A stretch of DNA of 50,824 bases from an uncultured Anaerolineae bacterium (GTDB taxonomy: Bacteria > Chloroflexota > Anaerolineae > JACIWP01), in contig CALIBQ010000017.1 in NCBI GenBank assembly GCA_938049385.1, positions 1-50,824 of the forward strand. The letters run 5' to 3'. The notes under the pieces are model-generated. The model was not told the DNA's origin. It was given only the letters and a program-made list of their open reading frames with translations, and searched no databases. The translations under genes and the position numbers were made by a program. Each line of letters begins with the position of its first letter. The first letter of the stretch is position 1. Positions 42,811-50,824 of the stretch are shown here, piece by piece.

Positions 42811-43956
42811 TTATCCTTTCTGTGCCGGCCGGCCCAGCAGTTCGCGGTACGCGGCCAGGGTGGCGCGCGCTGCCGCCGGCCAGGTGAATTCAGCGGCGCG
42901 CGCCAGGCCGGCCTCTGCCAGGGCCTGCCGGCGTTCGGGCGCTGTCAGCAGTTCCAGCAGAGCACCGGCGATGGCCTCCTCGTCCTCCGGGTCGAAGAGC
43001 AGGGCGGCGCCGCCGGCCACCTCATTCAGCGCCGGCCGGTCCGCACAAGCCACCGGCACCCCACACGCCATGGCCTCCAGCACCGGCAGTCCGAAGCCCT
43101 CGTACAGGGACGGATGCACCAATACCTCCGCCCCCTGGTACAGCCGTACCAGGTCATCATCGGAGAGCCGGCCCAGCACGTACGCTGACTCTGCCTGCTG
43201 GAACGCTTCCAGGATGCCGCGAAAACGCTGGTCCTGCGGGCCAGCCCAGACCAGCGCCGGCCGCTCGCCCCAGGCATCTTGCCAGCGCGCCATGACCAGT
43301 GACCAGGCCTCGATAAGCCGCCCCAGGTTCTTGTGCGGCTTGTTGATGCCGGCATAGAGCACATAGCGCGCCGGCAGGCCGCGGGAACGCTTCCAGCGCT
43401 CCACCTCCGCATGACCCGCCGGCGGGCGAAAACGCGGGTCAGGCGCCGGGTACGTCACCCGCAGGCGCGCCGGCGGCACGCCCAGCAGTTCGGTCATATC
43501 CTTGGCGGTGGTGTGGGATATCGTCAGGCACAACCCGGCGCGCCGCACCGCCAGTCGGTGAAGCAGGTGATAGAGATGGCGCCTCCAGGCCGGCGAGAGA
43601 GCCGACGGCACCCGCAGGGGCACCAGGTCATAGACAGTCAGCACCGTCGGAAGGCCGGCCAGATACGGCATCAGGTAATAGGTAGCATGATACAGGTCTG
43701 CGTCCAGTGTCCGGAGCAGGCGTGGGATGGCAACCTGCCCCGCCGGCGAAAAGGGCGACCAGGGCGCCGGCACAAGCTTCAGATGGGGGAATTCCCCCGC
43801 CAGGGCACGCCAGGGCACATCCGCGCGCGGGTCGTGGAGCAGAAGGATTTCCAGCCCTGGGTCCTCCTGCGCCAGCGCTCGCGTCAGGTGATAGACATAG
43901 CGTCCGATGCCGGGGAAATACTCCCCTGCCGGCCGGCCGTCAAGGACAACCCGCAT
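42811..43956 (-). CDS. GT4-family glycosyltransferase (mannosyltransferase-like)
   Basis: A 381-residue GT4 enzyme. It opens MRVVLDGRPAGEYFPGIGRY, the typical start of the WbaZ/mannosyltransferase branch, has YAGINKPHKNLGRLIEA in the inter-domain strand and EGFGLPVLE as the E-x7-E motif. ATG 43956 follows GGGAGGGGG and lies 17 bp inside the 3' end of the upstream gene, implying translational coupling. Mannose-type transfer is a guess from the subfamily. Confidence 0.93.
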   Translation of the reverse strand: MRVVLDGRPAGEYFPGIGRYVYHLTRALAQEDPGLEILLLHDPRADVPWRALAGEFPHLKLVPAPWSPFSPAGQVAIPRLLRTLDADLYHATYYLMPYLAGLPTVLTVYDLVPLRVPSALSPAWRRHLYHLLHRLAVRRAGLCLTISHTTAKDMTELLGVPPARLRVTYPAPDPRFRPPAGHAEVERWKRSRGLPARYVLYAGINKPHKNLGRLIEAWSLVMARWQDAWGERPALVWAGPQDQRFRGILEAFQQAESAYVLGRLSDDDLVRLYQGAEVLVHPSLYEGFGLPVLEAMACGVPVACADRPALNEVAGGAALLFDPEDEEAIAGALLELLTAPERRQALAEAGLARAAEFTWPAAARATLAAYRELLGRPAQKG

Positions 43957-45367
43957 CCGCCCCCTCCCGCGGCGTCACTTGATAGAGCAGGCCCGCCGGC
44001 CGAACACAATACAACTGGGTCACCTCAGCGTCCAGGTAGCGGTCCAGCGCCGCCAGGAACACCGGCCGCCGGCCCAGTATGCCGGCGATAAAAGGCACCT
44101 GCCGGTCCTGCCCGCTGTATATTTCCACCACCAGCACATCGGGCCGCCGGCCCTCCACCTGCTGGAAGTAGAGCAAGTTCTGCCGCAGGGTGTGGTCGGC
44201 CAGCACCACCGCGTCCGCCGGCAGGGAAGCCAGGACTTCCTCGCCGTACTGGCGCGGGCCCCAGTACGCGGTTTTGGCCGGCCACAGATGGAACCAGTTG
44301 CCGTCGCGATACGGTAGCTGGCGCAGGCCCAGCGGGTTCCAGCCCAACGCGTTGAGCGATAAGGGCAAGAGGAGATAGAGCAGGACAGGGGCAAGCAGTG
44401 CGCCGGCCGCCAGACGCACAGGATGCTTCCAGCGGCGGAGAAGCCGCTCCATCCCCGATCCGATGCACAGCGCGGTGATGAAATAGGCCGGCAGGAAAAA
44501 GACATACCCGTCGGGCGCGGGGAACAACAGGGCGAAAATCACATCGCCCACCCAGGCCAGCGCCAGGAACCAGGCGGCCGGCCGGCGTTCCCACCGCAGT
44601 GCCCGCCACCCCAGCCAAGCCGCCGGCAGGGACAGTGGAAACTGATACAGGGCGAAACCGGCCGCCAACAGCGCACGCACCGGCAGGCCAGGCACTGCCC
44701 CCATCATCCCCGCCAGGGTCGCCGTCAGGTGCGCGCCCCAACCCGCGCCGGCCCCTCCCAGGCGGTGAAGCGCCAGGGTCGCGCCCAAACCAGCCAGCAG
44801 GCCGGCGGCTCCCATTACCGCTGGACGCCGACCCGGCGCGTGAAGCCAGAGCACGGCCAGTGCCGGCAGGGCGGTCAGCGCCAGCGGATGTACCGCCGCG
44901 CCCAGACCCAGCAGGAAGGCGGCCAGACCCAGCGCGGCTGGCCGGCTTTCCTCCAGCCAGCGCACGCCGGCCAGCAGAAAGCCAGCGAAAAGGCACAGGA
45001 ATGTGGTATAAACCTCGGCGCGCACCGAATGCATCCAGTATGCATGACTCACCGCCAGCGCGCCGGCGCCCAGGCCGGCGGTGAGCACGCTGGCATCCAG
45101 CCGGCGCAGAAGGACATAAGCCAGCGCAACACCCACTGCACCCCCCACCGCGGAACACAGGTTGACGCGGAAGGCCGCATCCTCGACGGGCAGTAAGGTA
45201 AAGAGGTGTGCCCAAAGGATATAGAGCGGATGGTCCCGCGGGCCGGGATTCCATTCCAGCAGGACAGCACGGCGCTGAAGCTCGGCATCGTCGCCCCACA
45301 GCACGGTGGGAGACAGCGTCGTCAGGTACAGCGCCAGGGCCAGGGCGCACGTCAGCACTGCGCCCAT
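43940..45367 (-). CDS. DUF2723 membrane glycosyltransferase-like protein
   Basis: A 475-residue polytopic membrane protein paralogous to the product at 12461-14338. Shared blocks are LALYLTTLSPTVLWGDDAEL (acidic pair DD in the first external loop), RDHPLYILWAHLF, FRVNLCSAVGG and YWMHSVRAEVYTTF. About ten helices are followed by a short soluble tail with PADAVVLADHT. The start is ATG 45367, preceded by AAGGGGG. The open frame extends 86 codons upstream through the previous gene, but there the sequence is basic and non-homologous. It probably transfers a sugar from a polyprenyl carrier on the outer face. Confidence 0.85.
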   Translation of the reverse strand: MGAVLTCALALALYLTTLSPTVLWGDDAELQRRAVLLEWNPGPRDHPLYILWAHLFTLLPVEDAAFRVNLCSAVGGAVGVALAYVLLRRLDASVLTAGLGAGALAVSHAYWMHSVRAEVYTTFLCLFAGFLLAGVRWLEESRPAALGLAAFLLGLGAAVHPLALTALPALAVLWLHAPGRRPAVMGAAGLLAGLGATLALHRLGGAGAGWGAHLTATLAGMMGAVPGLPVRALLAAGFALYQFPLSLPAAWLGWRALRWERRPAAWFLALAWVGDVIFALLFPAPDGYVFFLPAYFITALCIGSGMERLLRRWKHPVRLAAGALLAPVLLYLLLPLSLNALGWNPLGLRQLPYRDGNWFHLWPAKTAYWGPRQYGEEVLASLPADAVVLADHTLRQNLLYFQQVEGRRPDVLVVEIYSGQDRQVPFIAGILGRRPVFLAALDRYLDAEVTQLYCVRPAGLLYQVTPREGADAGCP

Positions 45368-45392
45368 GCTTCGTTTGCCCCCTTGGAGAAGG

Positions 45393-46529
45393 TCAGCCGC
45401 GGCCGGCCAACACTGTCTCATACACCTCCTCCATCCGTCGGGCCACCGCAGGAGCGGAGCAATGGGCCTCGACATGCGCCCGGCCGGCCTGCCCCATGCG
45501 CCGTCGGCGCCCCGCATCCGCACCCAGCTCCCGCACCGCTTGCACCACGCGCGCCACATCTCCCGGAGGGACCAGAATGCCCGTCTCGCCGTCCCGCACC
45601 ACGTCCGGCACGCCGCCGTCGGCAAAGGCTACCACAGGCACGCCGGCGGCCATGGCCTCCATCAACACCCGTCCGAAGGGTTCCACCCGCGCGGTATGCA
45701 CCAGGATGTCCAGCGCCGCCATCACCGCCGGCATATCTTCCCTGGCTCCCAGAAACTGACAGCGATCGCCCAGTGTGCAGGCCGCCCGCTCCTGTAGATC
45801 GGCCAGATAGCCGGCATAGCGGGCATCGGGGATATCCCCCACCACCCAGAAGCGGCTTTCCGGCAGGGCCGGCGCGGCATACGCCGCGACCTCCAGGAAC
45901 AGCTCGACCTGCTTCCAAGGGGCGATCCAGCCGGCGTTCCCGATGAGCAGGGCATCCTCCGGCACTCCCAGCTCGGCACGTAGCCGCCGGCGCGTTCCCC
46001 CGTCGGGCCGGAAGCGCTCTGTATCAATGCCGTTGGGGATGATGACGAGCTTGCGCCGCGCGCCGGCCGGCAGGGGTGCGGCCGCCGCCGAGGAGACGGC
46101 CACCACCGCCGCGCTCCAGGTGCTCATCCAGCGGCAGTACAGCCGCTCCTTGGCATAGATATCGTGCACGTGCCAGACCAGAGGCACGCCGGCCAGCCGA
46201 GCCGCCGGCGCGGCGTACAGGGATGCCCGCTGGGTGTTGCTGTGGATCATGTCAGCGTGCCGCCGCCGGACGAGCGCGACGAGCGAGGCAATCCCCTGCC
46301 ACCACAAACGCAGAGCTTGCGGTCCGCGCCGGCCGCGCAGGCGCTCCAACCGAAGCTGCGCTGTTTCCACACCGATCGCTTTCGCCGCCTGCGCCAGAGG
46401 GGATGCCGGCGCGGCGGCTAATATCGGCTCAAAGCGCCAGCGGTCCAGATGCGCCATCAGTAGGAGCAGGTTCTGCTCGGCGCCGCCCATCCAATCCGCG
46501 TGGTCCACGAACAAGACGCGCCGGCTCAT
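45393..46529 (-). CDS. GT4-family glycosyltransferase
   Basis: A 378-residue GT4 enzyme. It opens RRVLFVDHADWMGGAEQNLL, has the inter-domain block VIIPNGIDTERFRPDGG and the E-x7-E motif EPFGRVLME followed by AMAAGVPVVAF. ATG 46529 overlaps the stop codon of the preceding gene in ATGA, so the long upstream frame extension is rejected. It is 25 bp from the following DUF2723 gene. Its role is sugar addition in the same glycan pathway. Confidence 0.93.
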   Translation of the reverse strand: MSRRVLFVDHADWMGGAEQNLLLLMAHLDRWRFEPILAAAPASPLAQAAKAIGVETAQLRLERLRGRRGPQALRLWWQGIASLVALVRRRHADMIHSNTQRASLYAAPAARLAGVPLVWHVHDIYAKERLYCRWMSTWSAAVVAVSSAAAAPLPAGARRKLVIIPNGIDTERFRPDGGTRRRLRAELGVPEDALLIGNAGWIAPWKQVELFLEVAAYAAPALPESRFWVVGDIPDARYAGYLADLQERAACTLGDRCQFLGAREDMPAVMAALDILVHTARVEPFGRVLMEAMAAGVPVVAFADGGVPDVVRDGETGILVPPGDVARVVQAVRELGADAGRRRRMGQAGRAHVEAHCSAPAVARRMEEVYETVLAGRG

Positions 46530-47659
46530 GCGTTTCGCCTCCCACCGGCCAGCGCCTGGCGGTAAATCTCCGCTGTCTGCCGGGCGATCTGCGCATGGGT
46601 ATACCGCTCCAGCACCCGTGCCCGGCCGGCCTTGCCCAACTGTTCTCGCAGGGCCGGCCCTGTGCGCAACTGCTCCAGCGTCTGCACCAACGCCACCGCG
46701 TCCCCTTCCGGGAAGATCAGGCCGGCCGGCCCGATGACCTCCGGGATCGCGCCCGAATCGCTCCCCACTACCGGCACCTGGCACGCCATGGCCTCGATGA
46801 GCACATGACCGAACTGCTCCTTCCAGTTGGGGGTGGTGCGGGACGGGAGCACCAGTACATCCATGGCGCGCAAATACGCCGGCACATCCGCCACCGGCAC
46901 CGCTGGCACAAAGCGCACACGTCCGGCGATACCCAGCTCCACCGCCAGCTCCTGCAGTGCCTGGCGCATGGGACCGCCGCCCACGATCAACACCGATATA
47001 TCCGGCAGGCGCGCCGCGGCATGCAGGAGGACATCCACACCCTTTTGCGGCACCAGCCGGCCCACATAGCCGGCGACAAAGCCGGCCAGCCCCAGTGCCT
47101 GGCGCACGGCGGACCCGTCCCCCGGCGAAAACACCGTCGGGTCCAGCCCCATCTGTGGGAGCACGGCGGCCGGCCCATCATAGCCCCTGGCGCGCGCCGC
47201 ATCCAGCGCCTCAGAACTGCCGGCAATGAGGAAATCCACCCGAGACAATACCCAGCGCGCCAGCCGCTCCACGTACCAGCGGCGCCGGCGGCGGATGTTC
47301 TGCCAGGTGAAGAGCACCAACGGGGCCTGCGGTGCCCACAGCCGGCGCGCCAGCATCACTTGACAGGCGATCAGGCTGTCCGGCTCATCCTCCAGATGAA
47401 TGATATCCGGGCGGGCGCGCGCCGTGTACACATCGGGCGGCCAGTACAGGTAGCGGTGGATATCGTAGGTCGGGAAAGGACGCGCCAGGCACAGGGTGTA
47501 GCCCGCTGGCCGGCGCACCTCCTGCTCATAGCGCCGCAGTTCATCCCGCCAGCAAGAAGGCGCTACATGCCAGACCTCCAAGCCCGGCTGGGCCGCCAGG
47601 GCCTCGACCTTGCGGTGATGTTCGCGCTGGAGGTAGCGAGCAATGAACAGCACGCGCAT
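46526..47659 (-). CDS. GT4-family glycosyltransferase
   Basis: A 377-residue GT4 enzyme. It opens MRVLFIARYLQREHHRKVEA; the donor-binding strand is FVAGYVGRLVPQKGVDVLLH and the E-x7-E motif is EQFGHVLIE. ATG 47659 overlaps the previous stop by one base (TGATG), and its own stop overlaps the next ATG. This chain of overlaps shows a single, coupled operon. Confidence 0.93.
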   Translation of the reverse strand: MRVLFIARYLQREHHRKVEALAAQPGLEVWHVAPSCWRDELRRYEQEVRRPAGYTLCLARPFPTYDIHRYLYWPPDVYTARARPDIIHLEDEPDSLIACQVMLARRLWAPQAPLVLFTWQNIRRRRRWYVERLARWVLSRVDFLIAGSSEALDAARARGYDGPAAVLPQMGLDPTVFSPGDGSAVRQALGLAGFVAGYVGRLVPQKGVDVLLHAAARLPDISVLIVGGGPMRQALQELAVELGIAGRVRFVPAVPVADVPAYLRAMDVLVLPSRTTPNWKEQFGHVLIEAMACQVPVVGSDSGAIPEVIGPAGLIFPEGDAVALVQTLEQLRTGPALREQLGKAGRARVLERYTHAQIARQTAEIYRQALAGGRRNA

Positions 47660-48609
47660 CAGTCATCATCCCACTGCTGGCGCGCCGCCGTGATGCGCTG
47701 GTAATCCAGCCAGCGCTGGCGCAGGGTGGCCGGCAGATGCCATATGTTCCATCCGACCGCGTACAGCCAGATGCCGAAGTTCACGATGGGATGGGAAGGA
47801 CGCAGGCGGCGCGCGGCGAAATTGTGCGGGTCCACCCGCAGGAAGGGCAGGCATCCCTTGGCGAAATGCCGCGCGGCCTGATAGAGCACGCCGGCCGGCG
47901 AATCATGCTTGATCGCCAGCCGCAGATTGTTGCGGATCTGCAGTTTGGCCGCCCACAACAGCCGTTCGCCGAATGTCCCTCCGCCGTAATGCCACACCGG
48001 CACGTTGGCACGCGCGATGATGTAGCCAGCGCGCCGCGCCCGGATGACCAGGTCGTTGTCCTCGGCATAGGCGAAAAACCCCTCGTCAATCGGCCCCAGG
48101 ACATCGAACAGGGACATACGCACCAGCATGGCCATGCCGTCCACCACCTGCGCCGGCTCCCAGCGCGGCTCGCGCCGCTGACGCACAGCTTCCTCGAACG
48201 CGCGGGTATCCTCGCTCCCCCGCGCCTCATATATCTCGAACCCGACGATGCCGATGCGCCGGTTTGCCTCCGCCGCCTGCACCGCCGCCTTCAACCAGGC
48301 CGGATGCACCCGGACGTCGTTGTTGACCAGGGCGGCGTAACGCGCCCCCAGCTCGCGGGCGCGGGCGATGCCCAGGTTGTTGCCGACGGCCCAGCCGCGG
48401 TTGACCGCGCTCTCGATGATCTCCACCTGCGGGAAGTGCTCCCGCACCCAGGCCGTTGAGCCGTCCTGTGAGGCGTTATCCACCAGCAAGAGATGCATGG
48501 ATGGATATTCGGTAGCCAGCAGAGAAGGCAGGCAGTATGCCAGATGCCGGCGGCCGTTGTAGTTCAGCACGATGACACAGACCAACGGGTACTGCCCGGA
48601 TATGCTCAC
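47659..48609 (-). CDS. GT2-family glycosyltransferase (rhamnosyltransferase-like)
   Basis: A 316-residue GT-A fold transferase. It has CVIVLNYNGRRHLAYCL, LLVDNASQDGS and NRGWAVGNNLGI typical of the WcaE/rhamnosyl subgroup, with NND (ALVNNDV) in place of the DxD metal motif, and FFAYAEDNDL near the catalytic base. The GTG start at 48609 follows AAGGGAG; the open frame runs 206 codons further upstream but that extension is a shadow of the flippase gene. No membrane anchor is evident. Confidence 0.92.
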   Translation of the reverse strand: MSISGQYPLVCVIVLNYNGRRHLAYCLPSLLATEYPSMHLLLVDNASQDGSTAWVREHFPQVEIIESAVNRGWAVGNNLGIARARELGARYAALVNNDVRVHPAWLKAAVQAAEANRRIGIVGFEIYEARGSEDTRAFEEAVRQRREPRWEPAQVVDGMAMLVRMSLFDVLGPIDEGFFAYAEDNDLVIRARRAGYIIARANVPVWHYGGGTFGERLLWAAKLQIRNNLRLAIKHDSPAGVLYQAARHFAKGCLPFLRVDPHNFAARRLRPSHPIVNFGIWLYAVGWNIWHLPATLRQRWLDYQRITAARQQWDDD

Positions 48610-48626
48610 CGCACGCTCCCTTTTCC

Positions 48627-50090
48627 TCAGCCGGCGCACCTCGTCCCACTGCCCTTCAAGAGCGACCAGACCAGGGTCAGCCGCTCGCGCACAAGCTCCC
48701 GCTGGAGCAGGCCGGCCACGATGTAGAACGCCGCCGCGCTTATGCCGCCCTCGACGATCAGCCGCGCCAATGGGTGCCAGCCGGCAGTATGCACGAACTG
48801 CCGGCCGCTCCACCAGACGAGCAGGCCGGCGGCCAGCCCCAACGCCGGCACGCCGAAGGCCTGCTTCAACGATAGGTCCACCACCTGGCGGACGTACCAG
48901 TAATCGAGGATGATGCCGGCGAGAAAGGCGATGCCTACCGCCAACGCTGTGCCCGTCACCCCCCAGCGCCACGTCATCGGTGTGCCGGCCAGCACCAGCG
49001 TGACCGCCTGGACAGCCAGCACGGTGCTGATGCGGCGCGGCTGGCCCACGGCGTTGAACAGCGCGCCGGTGTCGTCCAGCAGGGGGCGGAGCATGGCCAC
49101 CCCTACCAGCAGGCGCAGTAGTCCAGCGCTGGGAAGCCAACGCTCGCCGAAAAGCACGCGCACGAAGTCGGGTGCGGTCACGAACATCGCCATAGCGATG
49201 GGCAGGGCCACCATGGTGATGAGCCACAGCGTCATGTTGAAGGCTTTGGAGAGCCGGCCGCGATCATCCTGCACCTTGGCGTAGGTCGGGAAAGCCGTGC
49301 GCGACACCACATGGGTAACCAGCCCGGTCGGCCAGACGGCGATCTTGTAGGCGCGCTCATAATACCCCAAGGCGGCGGCGCCGGCAAAGGTGCCGGCCAG
49401 GAAATAGTCATACTGAAGCAGGATGACGGCAGAGATGGAACCGACCGCCACGGCCAGGCCAAAGCGCAGCATCCACTTCGCCAGCTCCCATTGGAAAGCT
49501 TTTCGGAGCCGCAGGCGGCTCATCAACCACAGGCCGATGGTGGAGAAAAAGATGTTAGCTCCCGACTGCACCAGCAGGCTGACGATGCCGGCGCCCCGCC
49601 AGGCCAGGAGCACCGCCAGCGCGTTGGCGGCGATGAGCGAGCCAGTGATGACCACCGTGGAGCGGGCAAAGGCCAGTTCCTTTTCCAGCACCAGGCGTGG
49701 GGTGGTGCCGGCGGCCTCGACCAGGCCGATGCCGGCCAGCGCCGCCAGTATCCAGGGCAGGCGGGGGGAGTAGCCGGCCGCCACCAGCAAGGGGGAAGCA
49801 ACCAGCACTAGGATCAGACTGCCCAGGGACAGGGCGCACTGCAGGGCGAGATGGGTCGCCACCAGCTCATCGGTGGTCGGCTGGCGGTGCACAAAGGCGA
49901 AATCCAGTCCCATCTTATTGCGCAAATCCAAGAGAGAAAAGAAGAACGTCGCCAGCGCCAGCAGGCCAAAATCGTCCGGCGCCAGCAGGCGCGTCAGCAG
50001 GACGGTGGTGACAAACCCCACCGCCATATTGGTGTATGAGCTGGCCAGCACGATAGCCGTCCCGCGCACTGCGCGCTGTCCCAGGCTCAT
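48627..50090 (-). CDS. Wzx-like lipopolysaccharide/polysaccharide flippase
   Basis: A 487-residue membrane protein with about 12-14 helices, MOP/MATE superfamily, lipopolysaccharide O-antigen-export branch. It opens SLGQRAVRGTAIVLASSYTN and has VLLTRLLAPDDFGLLALATF, the family's first-helix signature. It should flip undecaprenyl-linked oligosaccharide across the inner membrane. ATG 50090 overlaps the previous stop (ATGA), and the next gene begins 17 bp after its stop. It makes this a Wzx-dependent assembly cluster; no Wzy polymerase is recognised inside the window. Confidence 0.93.
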   Translation of the reverse strand: MSLGQRAVRGTAIVLASSYTNMAVGFVTTVLLTRLLAPDDFGLLALATFFFSLLDLRNKMGLDFAFVHRQPTTDELVATHLALQCALSLGSLILVLVASPLLVAAGYSPRLPWILAALAGIGLVEAAGTTPRLVLEKELAFARSTVVITGSLIAANALAVLLAWRGAGIVSLLVQSGANIFFSTIGLWLMSRLRLRKAFQWELAKWMLRFGLAVAVGSISAVILLQYDYFLAGTFAGAAALGYYERAYKIAVWPTGLVTHVVSRTAFPTYAKVQDDRGRLSKAFNMTLWLITMVALPIAMAMFVTAPDFVRVLFGERWLPSAGLLRLLVGVAMLRPLLDDTGALFNAVGQPRRISTVLAVQAVTLVLAGTPMTWRWGVTGTALAVGIAFLAGIILDYWYVRQVVDLSLKQAFGVPALGLAAGLLVWWSGRQFVHTAGWHPLARLIVEGGISAAAFYIVAGLLQRELVRERLTLVWSLLKGSGTRCAG

Positions 50091-50824
50091 GACGTCATCC
50101 CCAGGATGCGGGCGTACGCTTCCACCAGCCGCCGGCCGTAAGCTTCCCAGGTAAAGGCCTCCACGCGCCGGCGAGCCGCCTGGCCCAGACGCCGGCGCAG
50201 TTCCTCGTCCTCCCGCAGGCGCTGGAGGGCCTCCATAATCGCCGTCACATCCCCCGGCAGGACGATCAACGCCTCCTGTTCGTGGCGCGCCACGGAGCCG
50301 GCCTGAAAGGTGGTGATCATGGGCAGGCCGCACGCCATAGCCTCATACGTCACCAGCGCACTGCCCTCTTCATGGGAGGGGAAGACAAAGACGTCCGCCC
50401 CGTGATACACTGCTATGGGGTCAGGCATATACCCCAACCAGCGCAGGCCGGGAAGGTCTGTATAGCGCCCTAACAGCCGGCGGATAGGGGTATCCGGCCG
50501 GCCCACAATCCACAGCTCGGCGTCACGCCAGTTCAGCCGGCGCCAGGCCTCCAGCAGTTCCAGCACCCCTTTGCGCGCAATGACCTGCCCGACGAAGAGG
50601 GCGCGGAAGGGATGGGCAGGGGAATGGTCGGGGTTTGCCGGCCGGAAGCGCGCGGTATCCACGCCGTAAGGCAAGAGCAAGAGCTTGTCGGGAGGGAAAC
50701 CGCGCCGGGTGAAGCTCTGGTGGACGAACTCCGAGGGCACCGCCACGTAATCGGTCAGCTCAAACTCCTCCAGCGCCCGCCGGACATGCCAGGCCGGCGG
50801 CCGGCCGCCGGCGCCGTACTGTTC
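50087..50824 (-). CDS. GT4-family glycosyltransferase (5' end outside window)
   Basis: The C-terminal 245 residues of a GT4 enzyme. The frame is open to the right edge, so the true start lies outside. Visible blocks are VAVPSEFVHQSFTRRGFPPD, YGVDTARFRPANPD, the donor-domain opening FRALFVGQVIARKGVLELLE and the E-x7-E motif EGSALVTYE followed by AMACGLPMITT. It is the first visible gene of the operon, and its stop overlaps the flippase start by 4 bp. Confidence 0.92.
   Translation of the reverse strand, partial: EQYGAGGRPPAWHVRRALEEFELTDYVAVPSEFVHQSFTRRGFPPDKLLLLPYGVDTARFRPANPDHSPAHPFRALFVGQVIARKGVLELLEAWRRLNWRDAELWIVGRPDTPIRRLLGRYTDLPGLRWLGYMPDPIAVYHGADVFVFPSHEEGSALVTYEAMACGLPMITTFQAGSVARHEQEALIVLPGDVTAIMEALQRLREDEELRRRLGQAARRRVEAFTWEAYGRRLVEAYARILGMTS

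Overview
The window is a GC-rich bacterial chromosome segment. Gene content suggests a member of the Chloroflexota, probably Anaerolineae-like. This rests on the mix of families: membrane DUF2723 glycosyltransferases, a tungsten-type aldehyde:ferredoxin oxidoreductase, an orphan corrinoid protein, NACHT-FGE fusions, and the very frequent hexamer GCCGGC. No rRNA, tRNA or CRISPR array was seen, so the assignment is an inference. Sigma-70-type promoters (TTGACA-17-TATAAT) are unusually easy to read and are recorded wherever they decide a start or a leader.

Layout. 1-4450: the tail of an IS5-type transposase, convergent lysR and tetR regulators, a small zinc-ribbon gene behind three 11-bp direct repeats, and a divergent gntR / corrinoid-protein pair. 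4464-10018: a leftward operon of aldehyde:ferredoxin oxidoreductase, D-aminoacylase-type amidohydrolase and SDR dehydrogenase, then a DMT permease; its leader carries a MITE-like insertion. 10036-12135: a leftward secreted subtype-B tannase with a terminator and a long AT-rich leader. 12461-19140: two coupled membrane proteins (one a DUF2723 glycosyltransferase) and a class A penicillin-binding protein with Ig-like repeats. 19145-24540: a LysM/M23 peptidase with rho (leftward), mtaD (rightward) and a TauE/SafE permease (leftward).

24667-32660 is a housekeeping block: an S1-domain protein, a DksA/TraR-type zinc finger, a 90-residue protein of unknown function, serS with an attenuator-like leader, lipM, a DUF503 gene and gyrA. 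32703-36985 holds an AlbA_2/HATPase/winged-helix regulator and a lipobox-TM-NACHT-FGE fusion with its own promoter and a repeat/hairpin operator; this is the best candidate for an undescribed signalling or defence module. 36986-37444 is repeat-rich. 37445-39316 encodes a membrane-anchored protein with a glycosidase-like start.

39260 to the right edge is one tightly packed leftward operon for surface-polysaccharide synthesis: five GT4 and one GT2 glycosyltransferases, a Wzx-like flippase, a DUF2723 membrane transferase and a spermidine-synthase-like membrane protein. Most genes overlap by 1-17 bp or are separated by under 30 bp; the first gene runs off the window.

Across the window lies a family of non-coding elements with ends like GAGGGTGTTGAAAAAG. 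Two copies (2005-2188 and 9755-9925) are flanked by direct repeats that look like target-site duplications, and several degenerate relatives are recognisable.
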